A stretch of 64,000 nucleotides of DNA from assembly GCA_945910005.1 (NCBI GenBank), contig OX246737.1, positions 79,823,983 to 79,887,982 of the forward strand. Direction: 5' to 3'. Below, in pieces: positions 1-12,203 of this stretch. This DNA is from Isoperla grammatica (taxonomy: Eukaryota > Arthropoda > Insecta > Plecoptera > Perlodidae). Numbering within the stretch: the first letter of the stretch is position 1; the number at the start of each line of letters is the position of its first letter. Made by a program: the position numbers and the translations under genes. Under the pieces are notes generated by a model that saw only the letters and a list, made by a program, of their open reading frames with translations, had not been told where the DNA came from and did no database searches.

Positions 1-3000
1 ACCAACGCGCGTCTGAGTCGCTCGTATGAAGACCTCCATATATAACAATGAACTGCTAACAGTCGTGCATCACAGTCGGGCTACCAACGCGCGTCTGAGC
101 CGCTCGTGGGAAGACCTCCATATATAACAATGTACTTCTAACAGTCGTGCATCACAGTCGGGCTACTAACGCGCGTCTGAGTCGCTTGTATGAAGACCTC
201 CATATATAACAATGTACTGCTATCAGTCGTGCATCACAGTCGGGCTACCAACGCGCGTCTGAGCCGCTCGTATGAAGACCTCCATATAAATAATGTACTG
301 CTAACAGTCGTGCATCACAGTCGGGCTACTAACGCGCGTCTGAGCCGCTCGTATGAAGACCTCCATATAAAACAATGTACTGCTAACAGTCGTGCATCAC
401 AGTCGGGCTACCAACGCGCGTCTGAGCCGCTCGTATGAAGACCTCCATATAAAACAATGTACTGCTAACAGTCGTGCATCACAGTCGGGCTACTAACGCG
501 CGTCTGAGCCGCTCGTATGAAGACCTCCATATATAACAATGTACTGCTAACAGTCGTGCATCACAGTCGGGCTACTAACGCGCGTCTGAGTCGCTCGTGT
601 GAAACCCTCCATATAAAACAATGTACTGCTAGAGTCGTGCATCACAGTCGGGCTACTAACGCGCGTCTGAGTCGCTCGTATGAAGACCTCCATATAAAAC
701 AATGTACTGCTACAGTCGTGCATCACAGTCGGGCTACTAACGAGCGTCTGAGTCGCTCGTATGAAGACCTCCATATATAACAATGTACTGCTAACAGTCG
801 TGCATCACAGTCGGGCTACTAACGCGCGTCTGAGTCGCTCGTGTAAAGACCTCCATATAAAACAATGTACTGTTAAAATCGTGCATCACAGTCGGGCTAC
901 TCACGCGCGTCTGAGTCGCTTGTATGAAGACTTCCATATATAACAATGTACTGCTAACAGTCGTGCATCACAGTCGGGCTACTAACGCGCGTCTGAGCCG
1001 CTTGTATGAAGACCTCCATATAAAACAATGTACTGCTAACAGTCGTGCATCACAGTCGGGCTACAAACGCGCGTCTGAGTCGCTCGTATGAAGACCTCCA
1101 TATAAAACAATGAACTGCTAACAGTCGTGCATCACAGTCGGGCTACTAACGCGCGTCTGAGCCGCTTGTATGAAGACCTCCATATAGAACAATGTACTGC
1201 TAACAGTCGTGCATCACAGTCGGCCTACCAACGCGCGTCTGAGCAGCTCGTATGAAGACCTCCATTAAAAACAATGTACTGCTAACAGTCGTGCATCACA
1301 GTCGGGCTACTAACGCGCGTCTGAATCGCTCGTATGAAGACCTCCATAAATATCAATGTACTGCTTACAGTCGTGCATCACAGTCGGGCTACTAACGCGC
1401 GTCTGAGCCACTTGTATGAAGACCTCCATATATAACAATGTACTGCTAACAGTCGTGCATCACAGTCGGGCTACTAACGCGCGTCTGAGTCGCTCGTATA
1501 AGGAGGTCCATAAATAACAATGTACTGCTAACAGTCGTGCATCACAGTCGGGCTACTAACGCGCGTCTGAGTCGCTCGTATGAAGACCTCCATATATAAC
1601 AATGTACTGCTAACAGTCGTGCATCACAGTCGGGCTACTAACGCGCGTCTGAGTCGCTCGTGTAAAGACCTCCATATAAAACAATGAACTGCTAACAGTC
1701 GTGCATCACAGTCGGGCTACTAACGCGCGTCTGAGCCGCTTGTATGAAGACCTCCATATAGAACAATTTACTGCTAACAGTCTTGCATCACAGTCGGCCT
1801 ACAAACGCGCGTCTGAGCAGCTCGTATGAAGACCTCCATACATAACAATGTACTGCTAACAGTCGTGCATCACAGTCGGGCTACTAACGCGCGTCTGAGT
1901 CACTCGTATGAAGACCTCCATATATAACAATGTACTGCTAACAGTCGTGCATCACAGTCGGGCTACAAACACGCGTCTGAGCAGCTTGTATGAAGACCTC
2001 CATATATAACAATGTACTGCTAACAGTCGTGTATCACAGTCGGGCTACTAACGCGCGTCTGAGTCGCTCGTATGAAGACCTCCATATATAACAATGTACT
2101 GCTAACAGTCGTGCATCACAATCGGGCTACTAACACGCGTCTGAGCAGCTTGTATGAAGACTTCCATATATAACAATGTACTGATAACAGTCGTGCATCA
2201 CAGTCGGCCTACCAACGCGCGTCTGAGCAGCTCGTTTGAAGACCTCCATATATAACAAAGTACTGCTAACAGTCGTGCATCACAGTCGGGCTACTAACGC
2301 GCGTCTGAGTCGCTCGTATGAAGACCTTCATATATAACAATGTACTGCTAACAGTCGTGCATCACAATCGGGCTACTAACGCGCATCTGAGCAGCTTGTA
2401 TGAAGACCTCCATATATAACAATGTACTGCTAACAGTCGTGCATCACAGTCGGGCTACTATCGCGCGTCTGAGTCGCTCGTGTGAAGACCTCCATATATA
2501 ACAATGTACTGCTAACAGTCGTGCATCACAGTCGGGCTACTAACGCGCGTCTGAGGCGCTTGTATGAAGACCTCCATATAAAACAATGTACTGCTAACAG
2601 TCGTGCATCACAGTCGGGCTACTAACGCGCCTCTGAGCCGCTCGTGTGAAGACCTCCATATAAAACAATGAACTGCTAACAGTCGTGCATCACAGTCGGG
2701 CTACTAACGCGCGTCTGAGTCGCTCGTATGAAGACCTCCATATATAACAATGTACTGCTTACAACGTGCATCACAGTCGGGCTACCAACGCGCGTCAGAG
2801 CCGCTGGTATGAAGACCTCCATATAAAACACTGTACTGCTAACAGTCGTGCAACACAGTCGGGCTACTAACGCGCGTCTGAGCGGCTTGTATGAAGACCT
2901 CCATATAAAATAATTCACTGCTAACAGTCGTGCATCACAGTCGGGCTACAAACGCGCGTCTGAGCCGCTTGTATGAAGAGCTCCATATAAAACAATGTAC

Positions 3001-6000
3001 TGCTAACAGTCGTGCATCACAGTCGGGCTACTATCGCGCGTCTGAGTCGCTCGTATGAAGACCTCCATATAAAACAATGTACTGCTAACAGTCGTGCATC
3101 ACAGTCGGGCTACTAACGCGCGTCTGAGTCGCTCGTTTGAAGACCTCCATATATAACAATGTACTGCTTACAGTCGTGCATCACAGTCGGGCTACTAACG
3201 CGCGTCTGAGTCGCTCGTATGAAGACCACCATATATAACAATGTACTGCTAACAGTCGTGCATCACAGTCGGGCTACCAACGCGCGTCTGAGCCGCTCGT
3301 GGGAAGACCTCCATATATAACAATGTACTGCTAACAGTCGTGCATCACAGTCGGGCTACTAACGCGCGTCTGAGTCGCTCGTATGAAGACCACCATATAT
3401 AACAATGTACTGCTAACAGTCGTGCATCACAGTCGGGCTACCAACGCGCGTCTGAGCCGCTCGTGGGAAGACCTCCATATATAACAATGTACTGCTAACA
3501 GTCGTGCATCACAGTCGGGCTACTAACGCGCGTCTGAGTCGCTTGTATTAAGACCTCCATATATAACAATGTACTGCTAACAGTCGTGCATCACAGTCGG
3601 GCTACCAACGCGCGTCTGAGTCGCTCGTAATTACACCTCCATATATAACAATGTACTGCTAACAGTCATGCATCACAGTCGTCCTACTAACGCGCGTCTG
3701 AGCCGCTAGTATGAAGACCTCCATATAAAACAATGTACTGCTAACAGTCGTGCATCACAGACGGGCTACCAACGCGCGTCTGAGTCGCTCGTATGAAGAC
3801 CTCCATATAAAACAATGTACTGCTAACAGTCGTGCATCACAGTCGGGCTACTAACGCGCGTCTGAGCCGCTCGTGTGAAGACTTTTATATGTAACAATGT
3901 ACTGCTAACAGTCGTGCATCACAGTCGGGCTACTAACGCGCGTCTGAGCCGCTCGTATGAAGACCTCCATATATAACAATGTAATGCTAACAGTCGTGCA
4001 TCACAGTCGGGCTACTTACGCGCGTCTGAGCCGCTTGTATGAAGACTTCCATATAAAACAATGTACTGCTAACAGTCGTGCATCACAGTCGGGCTACTAA
4101 CGCGCGTCAGAGTCGCTCGTGTGAAGACCTTCATATATAACAATGTACTGCTAACAGTCGTGCATGACAGTCGGGCTACTAACGCGCTTCTGAGCCGCTC
4201 GTGTGAAGACCTTCATATATAACAATGTAATGCTAACAGTCGTGCATCACAGTCGGGCTACTAACGCGCGTCTGGGCCGCTTGTATGAAGACCTCCATAT
4301 ATAACAATGTACTGCTAACAGTCGTGCATCACAGTCGGGCTACCAACGCGCGTCTGTGCCGCTCGTGGGAAGACCTCCATATATATCAATGTACTGCTAA
4401 CAGTCGTGCATCACAGTCGGGCTACTAACGCGCGTCTGAGTCGCTTGTATGAAGACCTCCATATAAAACAATGTCCTGCTAACAGTCGTGCATCACAGTC
4501 GGGCTACCAACGCGCGTCTGAGTCGCTCGTATGAAGACCTCCATATATAACAATGTACTGCTAACAGTCATGCATCACAGTCGGGCTACTAACGCGCGTC
4601 TGAGCCGCTAGTATGAAGACCTCCATATAAAACAATGTAGTGCTAACAGTCGTGCATCACAGACGGGCTACCAACGCGCGTCTGAGTCGCTCGTATGAAG
4701 ACCACTATATAAAACAATGTACTGCTAACAGTCGTGCATCACAGTCGGGCTACTAACGCGCGTCTGAGCCGCTCGTGTGAAGACTTTTATATATAACAAT
4801 GTACTGCTAACAGTCGTGCATCACAGTCGGGCTACTAACGCGCGTCTGAGCCGCTCGTATGAAGACCTCCATATATAACAATGTAATGCTAACAGTCGTG
4901 CATCACAGTCGGGCTACTAACGCGCGTCTGAGCCGCTTGTATGAAGACCTCCATATAAAACAATGTACTGCTAACAGTCGTGCATCACAGTCGGGCTACT
5001 AACGCGCGTCTGAGTCGCTCGTGTGAAGACCTTCATATATAACAATGTACTGCTAACAGTCGTGCATGACAGTCGGGTTACTAACGCTCTTCTGAGCCGC
5101 TCGTGTGAAGACCTCCATATAAAACAATGTACTGCTAACAGTCGTGCATCACAGTCGGGTTCCCATGCGCGTCTGAGTCGCTCGTATGAAGACCTCCATA
5201 TATAACAATGTACTGCTAACAGTCGTGCATCACAGTCGGGCTACTAACGCGCGTCTGAGTCGCTCGTGTGAAGACTTCCATATAAAACAATGAACTGCAA
5301 ACAGTCGTGCATCACACCCGGGCTACTAACGCGCGTCTGAGCCGCTTGTATGAAGACCTCCATATAAAACAATGTACTGCTAACAGTCGTGCATCACAGT
5401 CGGCCTACCAACGCGCGTCTGAGTCGCTCGTATGAAGACCTCCATATGAAACAATGTACTGCTTACAGTCGTGCATCACAGACGGGCTACTAACGCTTGT
5501 CTGAGTCGCTCGTATGAAGACCTCCATATATGACAATGTACTGCTTACAGTCGTGCATCACAGTCGGGCTACTAACGCGCGTCTGAGCCGCTCGTATGAA
5601 GACTTCCATATAAAACAATGTTCTGCTAACAGTCGCGCATCACAGTCGGGCTACTATCGCGCGTCTGAGCCGCTTGTATGAAGACCTCCATTTATAACAA
5701 TGTACTGCTCACAGTCGTGCATCACAGTCGGGCTACTAACGCGCGTCTGAGTCGCTCGTATGAAGACCTCCATATATAACAATGTACTGCTAACAGTCGT
5801 GCATCACAGTCGGGCTACTAACGCGCGTCTGAGTCGCTCGTATGAAGACCTCAGTATATAACAATGTACTGCTAACAGTCGTGCATCACAGTCGGGCTAC
5901 TAACGCGCGACTGAGCCGCTTGTATGAAGACCTCCATATAAAACAATGTACTGCTAACAGTCGTGCATCACAGTCGGGCTACTAGCGCGCGTCTAAATCG

Positions 6001-6061
6001 CTCGTATGCGACCTCCATATATAACAATGTACTGCTAACAGTCGTGCATCACAGTCGGGCT
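1..6061 (+). repeat. Satellite A higher-order repeat, copy 1
   Basis: This is the first of three long-period copies. Diagnostic variant monomers recur in order at +6061: GTACTTCTAAC near 133, GTATAAGGAGGTCC near 1497, TCACAATCGGGC near 2118 and GTAATTACACC near 3628. From about 5020 onward the offset to copy 2 is 6142 instead of 6061. The 81-bp step reflects a rearrangement at about 4290-4980. The copy holds about 74 monomers. The start is the window edge, so it could continue to the left. Confidence 0.9.
4290..4980 (+). repeat. Internal 11-monomer duplication in copy 1
   Basis: The segment repeats 3390-4080 at a constant offset of 902 bp, exactly 11 monomers. Shared rare variants are CAGACGGGCTACC (3759 and 4661), ACTTTTATAT (3879 and 4781), GTAATGCTAAC (3981 and 4883) and GCCGCTAGTATG (3700 and 4602). 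In copies 2 and 3 different monomers occupy this place. This is the footprint of an out-of-register exchange. Confidence 0.85.
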
Positions 6062-9000
6062 ACCAACGCGCGTCTGAGTCGCTCGTATGAAGACCTCCAT
6101 ATATAACAATGAACTGCTAACAGTCGTGCATCACAGTCGGGCTACCAACGCGCGTCTGAGCCGCTCGTGGGAAGACCTCCATATATAACAATGTACTTCT
6201 AACAGTCGTGCATCACAGTCGGGCTACTAACGCGCGTCTGAGTCGCTTGTATGAAGACCTCCATATATAACAATGTACTGCTATCAGTCGTGCATCACAG
6301 TCGGGCTACCAACGCGCGTCTGAGCCGCTCGTATGAAGACCTCCATATAAATAATGTACTGCTAACAGTCGTGCATCACAGTCGGGCTACTAACGCGCGT
6401 CTGAGCCGCTCGTATGAAGACCTCCATATAAAACAATGTACTGCTAACAGTCGTGCATCACAGTCGGGCTACCAACGCGCGTCTGAGCCGCTCGTATGAA
6501 GACCTCCATATAAAACAATGTACTGCTAACAGTCGTGCATCACAGTCGGGCTACTAACGCGCGTCTGAGCCGCTCGTATGAAGACCTCCATATATAACAA
6601 TGTACTGCTAACAGTCGTGCATCACAGTCGGGCTACTAACGCGCGTCTGAGTCGCTCGTGTGAAGACCTCCATATAAAACAATGTACTGCTAGAGTCGTG
6701 CATCACAGTCGGGCTACTAACGCGCGTCTGAGTCGCTCGTATGAAGACCTCCATATAAAACAATGTACTGCTACAGTCGTGCATCACAGTCGGGCTACTA
6801 ACGAGCGTCTGAGTCGCTCGTATGAAGACCTCCATATATAACAATGTACTGCTAACAGTCGTGCATCACAGTCGGGCTACTAACGCGCGTCTGAGTCGCT
6901 CGTGTAAAGACCTCCATATAAAACAATGTACTGTAAAAATCGTGCATCACAGTCGGGCTACTCACGCGCGTCTGAGTCGCTTGTATGAAGACTTCCATAT
7001 ATAACAATGTACTGCTAACAGTCGTGCATCACAGTCGGGCTACTAACGCGCGTCTGAGCCGCTTGTATGAAGACCTCCATATAAAACAATGTACTGCTAA
7101 CAGTCGTGCATCACAGTCGGGCTACAAACGCGCGTCTGAGTCGCTCGTATGAAGACCTCCATATAAAACAATGAACTGCTAACAGTCGTGCATCACAGTC
7201 GGGCTACTAACGCGCGTCTGAGCCGCTTGTATGAAGACCTCCATATAGAACAATGTACTGCTAACAGTCGTGCATCACAGTCGGCCTACCAACGCGCGTC
7301 TGAGCAGCTCGTATGAAGACCTCCATTAAAAACAATGTACTGCTAACAGTCGTGCATCACAGTCGGGCTACTAACGCGCGTCTGAATCGCTCGTATGAAG
7401 ACCTCCATAAATAACAATGTACTGCTTACAGTCGTGCATCACAGTCGGGCTACTAACGCGCGTCTGAGCCACTTGTATGAAGACCTTCATATATAACAAT
7501 GTACTGCTAACAGTCGTGCATCACAGTCGGGCTACTAACGCGCGTCTGAGTCGCTCGTATAAGGAGGTCCATAAATAACAATGTACTGCTAACAGTCGTG
7601 CATCACAGTCGGGCTACTAACGCGCGTCTGAGTCGCTCGTATGAAGACCTCCATATATATCAATGTACTGCTAACAGTCGTGCATCACAGTCGGGCTACT
7701 AACGCGCGTCTGAGTCGCTCGTGTAAAGACCTCCATATAAAACAATGAACTGCTAACAGTCGTGCATCACAGTCGGGCTACTAACGCGCGTCTGAGCCGC
7801 TTGTATGAAGACCTCCATATAGAACAATTTACTGCTAACAGTCTTGCATCACAGTCGGCCTACCAACGCGCGTCTGAGCAGCTCGTATGAAGACCTCCAT
7901 ACATAACAATGTACTGCTAACAGTCGTGCATCACAGTCGGGCTACTAACGCGCGTCTGAGTCACTCGTATGAAGACCTCCATATATAACAATGTACTGCT
8001 AACAGTCGTGCATCACAGTCGGGCTACAAACACGCGTCTGAGCAGCTTGTATGAAGACCTCCATATATAACAATGTACTGCTAACAGTCGTGTATCACAG
8101 TCGGGCTACTAACGCGCGTCTGAGTCGCTCGTATGAAGACCTCCATATATAACAATGTACTGCTAACAGTCGTGCATCACAATCGGGCTACTAACACGCG
8201 TCTGAGCAGCTTGTATGAAGACTTCCATATATAACAATGTACTGATAACAGTCGTGCATCACAGTCGGCCTACCAACGCGCGTCTGAGCAGCTCGTTTGA
8301 AGACCTCCATATATAACAAAGTACTGCTAACAGTCGTGCATCACAGTCGGGCTACTAACGCGCGTCTGAGTCGCTCGTATGAAGACCTTCATATATAACA
8401 ATGTACTGCTAACAGTCGTGCATCACAATCGGGCTACTAACGCGCATCTGAGCAGCTTGTATGAAGACCTCCATATATAACAATGTACTGCTAACAGTCG
8501 TGCATCACAATCGGGCTACTAACGCGCATCTGAGCAGCTTGTATGAAGACCTCCATATATAACAATGTACTGCTAACAGTCGTGCATCACAGTCGGGCTA
8601 CTAACGCGCGTCTGAGGCGCTTGTATGAAGACCTCCATATAAAACAATGTACTGCTAACAGTCGTGCATCACAGTCGGGCTACTAACGCGCGTCTGAGCC
8701 GCTCGTGTGAAGACCTCCATATAAAACAATGAACTGCTAACAGTCGTGCATCACAGTCGGGCTACTAACGCGCGTCTGTGTCGCTCGTATGAAGACCTCC
8801 ATATATAACAATGTACTGCTTACAACGTGCATCACAGTCGGGCTACCAACGCGCGTCAGAGCCGCTGGTATGAAGACCTCCATATAAAACACTGTACTGC
8901 TAACAGTCGTGCAACACAGTCGGGCTACTAACGCGCGTCTGAGCGGCTTGTATGAAGACCTCCATATAAAATAATTCACTGCTAACAGTCGTGCATCACA

Positions 9001-12000
9001 GTCGGGCTACAAACGCGCGTCTGAGCCGCTTGTATGAAGAGCTCCATATAAAACAATGTACTGCTAACAGTCGTGCATCACAGTCGGGCTACTATCGCGC
9101 GTCTGAGTCGCTCGTATGAAGACCTCCATATAAAACAATGTACTGCTAACAGTCGTGCATCACAGTCGGGCTACTAACGCGCGTCTGAGTCGCTCGTTTG
9201 AAGACCTCCATATATAACAATGTACTGCTTACAGTCGTGCATCACAGTCGGGCTACTAACGCGCGTCTGAGTCGCTCGTATGAAGACCACCATATATAAC
9301 AATGTACTGCTAACAGTCGTGCATCACAGTCGGGCTACCAACGCGCGTCTGAGCCGCTCGTGGGAAGACCTCCATATATAACAATGTACTGCTAACAGTC
9401 GTGCATCACAGTCGGGCTACTAACGCGCGTCTGAGTCGCTCGTATGAAGACCACCATATATATCAATGTACTGCTAACAGTCGTGCATCACAGTCGGGCT
9501 ACCAACGCGCGTCTGAGCCGCTCGTGGGAAGACCTCCATATATAACAATGTACTGCTAACAGTCGTGCATCACAGTCGGGCTACTAACGCGCGTCTGAGT
9601 CGCTTGTATTAAGACCTCCATATATAACAATGTACTGCTAACAGTCGTGCATCACAGTCGGGCTACCAACGCGCGTCTGAGTCGCTCGTAATTACACCTC
9701 CATATATAACAATGTACTGCTAACAGTCATGCATCACAGTCGTCCTACTAACGCGCGTCTGAGCCGCTAGTATGAAGACCTCCATATAAAACAATGTACT
9801 GCTAACAGTCGTGCATCACAGACGGGCTACCAACGCGCGTCTGAGTCGCTCGTATGAAGACCTCCATATAAAACAATGTACTGCTAACAGTCGTGCATCA
9901 CAGTCGGGCTACTAACGCGCGTCTGAGCCGCTCGTGTGAAGACTTTTATATGTAACAATGTACTGCTAACAGTCGTGCATCACAGTCGGGCTACTAACGC
10001 GCGTCTGAGCCGCTCGTATGAAGACCTTCATATATAACAATGTAATGCTAACAGTCGTGCATCACAGTCGGGCTACTTACGCGCGTCTGAGCCGCTTGTA
10101 TGAAGACTTCCATATAAAACAATGTACTGCTAACAGTCGTGCATCACAGTCGGGCTACTAACGCGCGTCAGAGTCGCTCGTGTGAAGACCTTCATATATA
10201 ACAATGTACTGCTAACAGTCGTGCATGACAGTCGGGCTACTAACGCGCTTCTGAGCCGCTCGTGTGAAGACCTTCATATATAACAATGTAATGCTAACAG
10301 TCGTGCATCACAGTCGGGCTACTAACGCGCGTCTGGGCCGCTTGTATGTAGACCTCCATATATAACAATGTACTGCTAACAGTCGTGCATCACAGTCGGG
10401 CTATTAACGCGCGTCTGAGCCGCTTGTATGAAGACCTTCATATAAAACAATGTACTGCTAACAGTCGTGCATCACAGTCGGGCTACTAACGCGCGTCTGA
10501 GTCGCTCGTGTGAAGACCTTCATATATAACAATGTACTGCTAACAGTCGTGCATGACAGTCGGGCTACTAACGCGCTTCTGAGCCGCTCGTGTGAAGACC
10601 TTCATATATAACAATGTACTGCTAACAGTCGTGCATGACAGTCGGGCTACTAACGCGCTTCTGAGCCGCTCGTGTGAAGACCTTCATATAAAACAATGTA
10701 CTGCTAACAGTCGTGCATCACAGTCGGGCTACTAACGCACGTCTGAGTCGCTCGTGTGAAGACCTCCATATAAAACAATGTACTGCTTACAGTCGTGCAT
10801 CACAGTCGGGCTACCAACGCGCGTCTGAGTCGCTCGTATGAAGACCTCCATATATAACAATGTACTGCTAACAGTCGTGCATCACAGTCGGGCTACTAAC
10901 GCGCGTGTGAGTCGCTCGTGTGAAGACCTCCATATATAACAATGTACTGCTACCAGTCGTGCATCACAGTCGGGCTACTAACGCGCGTCTGAGTCGCTCG
11001 TATGAAGACCTCCATATAAAACAATGTACTGCTACAGTCGTGCATCACAGTCGGGCTACTAACGCGCGTCTGAGCCGCTTGTATGAAGACCTCCATATAA
11101 AACAATGTACTGCTAACAGTCGTGCATCACAGTCGGGCTACTAACGCGCGTCTGAGTCGCTCGTGTGAAGACCTTCATATATAACAATGTACTGCTAACA
11201 GTCGTGCATGACAGTCGGGTTACTAACGCTCTTCTGAGCCGCTCGTGTGAAGACCTCCATATAAAACAATGTACTGCTAACAGTCGTGCATCACAGTCGG
11301 GTTCCCATGCGCGTCTGAGTCGCTCGTATGAAGACCTCCATATATAACAATGTACTGCTAACAGTCGTGCATCACAGTCGGGCTACTAACGCGCGTCTGA
11401 GTCGCTCGTGTGAAGACTTCCATATAAAACAATGAACTGCAAACAGTCGTGCATCACACCCGGGCTACTAACGCGCGTCTGAGCCGCTTGTATGAAGACC
11501 TCCATATAAAACAATGTACTGCTAACAGTCGTGCATCACAGTCGGCCTACCAACGCGCGTCTGAGTCGCTCGTATGAAGACCTCCATATGAAACAATGTA
11601 CTGCTTACAGTCGTGCATCACAGTCGGGCTACTAACGCTTGTCTGAGTCGCTCGTATGAAGACCTCCATATATGACAATGTACTGCTTACAGTCGTGCAT
11701 CACAGTCGGGCTACTAACGCGCGTCTGAGCCGCTCGTATGAAGACTTCCATATAAAACAATGTTCTGCTAACAGTCGCGCATCACAGTCGGGCTACTATC
11801 GCGCGTCTGAGCCGCTTGTATGAAGACCTCCATTTATAACAATGTACTGCTCACAGTCGTGCATCACAGTCGGGCTACTTACGCGCGTCTGAGTCGCTCG
11901 TATGAAGACCTCCATATATAACAATGTACTGCTAACAGTCGTGCATCACAGTCGGGCTACTAACGCGCGTCTGAGTCGCTCGTATGAAGACCTCAGTATA

Positions 12001-12203
12001 TAACAATGTACTGCTAACAGTCGTGCATCACAGTCGGGCTACTAACGCGCGACTGAGCCGCTTGTATGAAGACCTCCATATAAAACAATGTACTGCTAAC
12101 AGTCGTGCATCACAGTCGGGCTACTAGCGCGCGTCTAAATCGCTCGTATGCGACCTCCATATATAACAATGTACTGCTAACAGTCGTGCATCACAGTCGG
12201 GCT
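6062..12203 (+). repeat. Satellite A higher-order repeat, copy 2
   Basis: This full 6142-bp copy, about 75 monomers, aligns to copy 3 at a constant offset of 6142 over everything compared. By eye the differences are scattered single bases (for example GGGAAGACCTCC at 6171 versus GGGAAGTCCTCC in copy 3) and one replaced monomer at about 8508-8545. The stretch 10340-11150 has a run of near-identical monomers with GCATGACAGTCGGGC and CGCGCTTCTGAG that copy 1 lacks. Confidence 0.9.
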
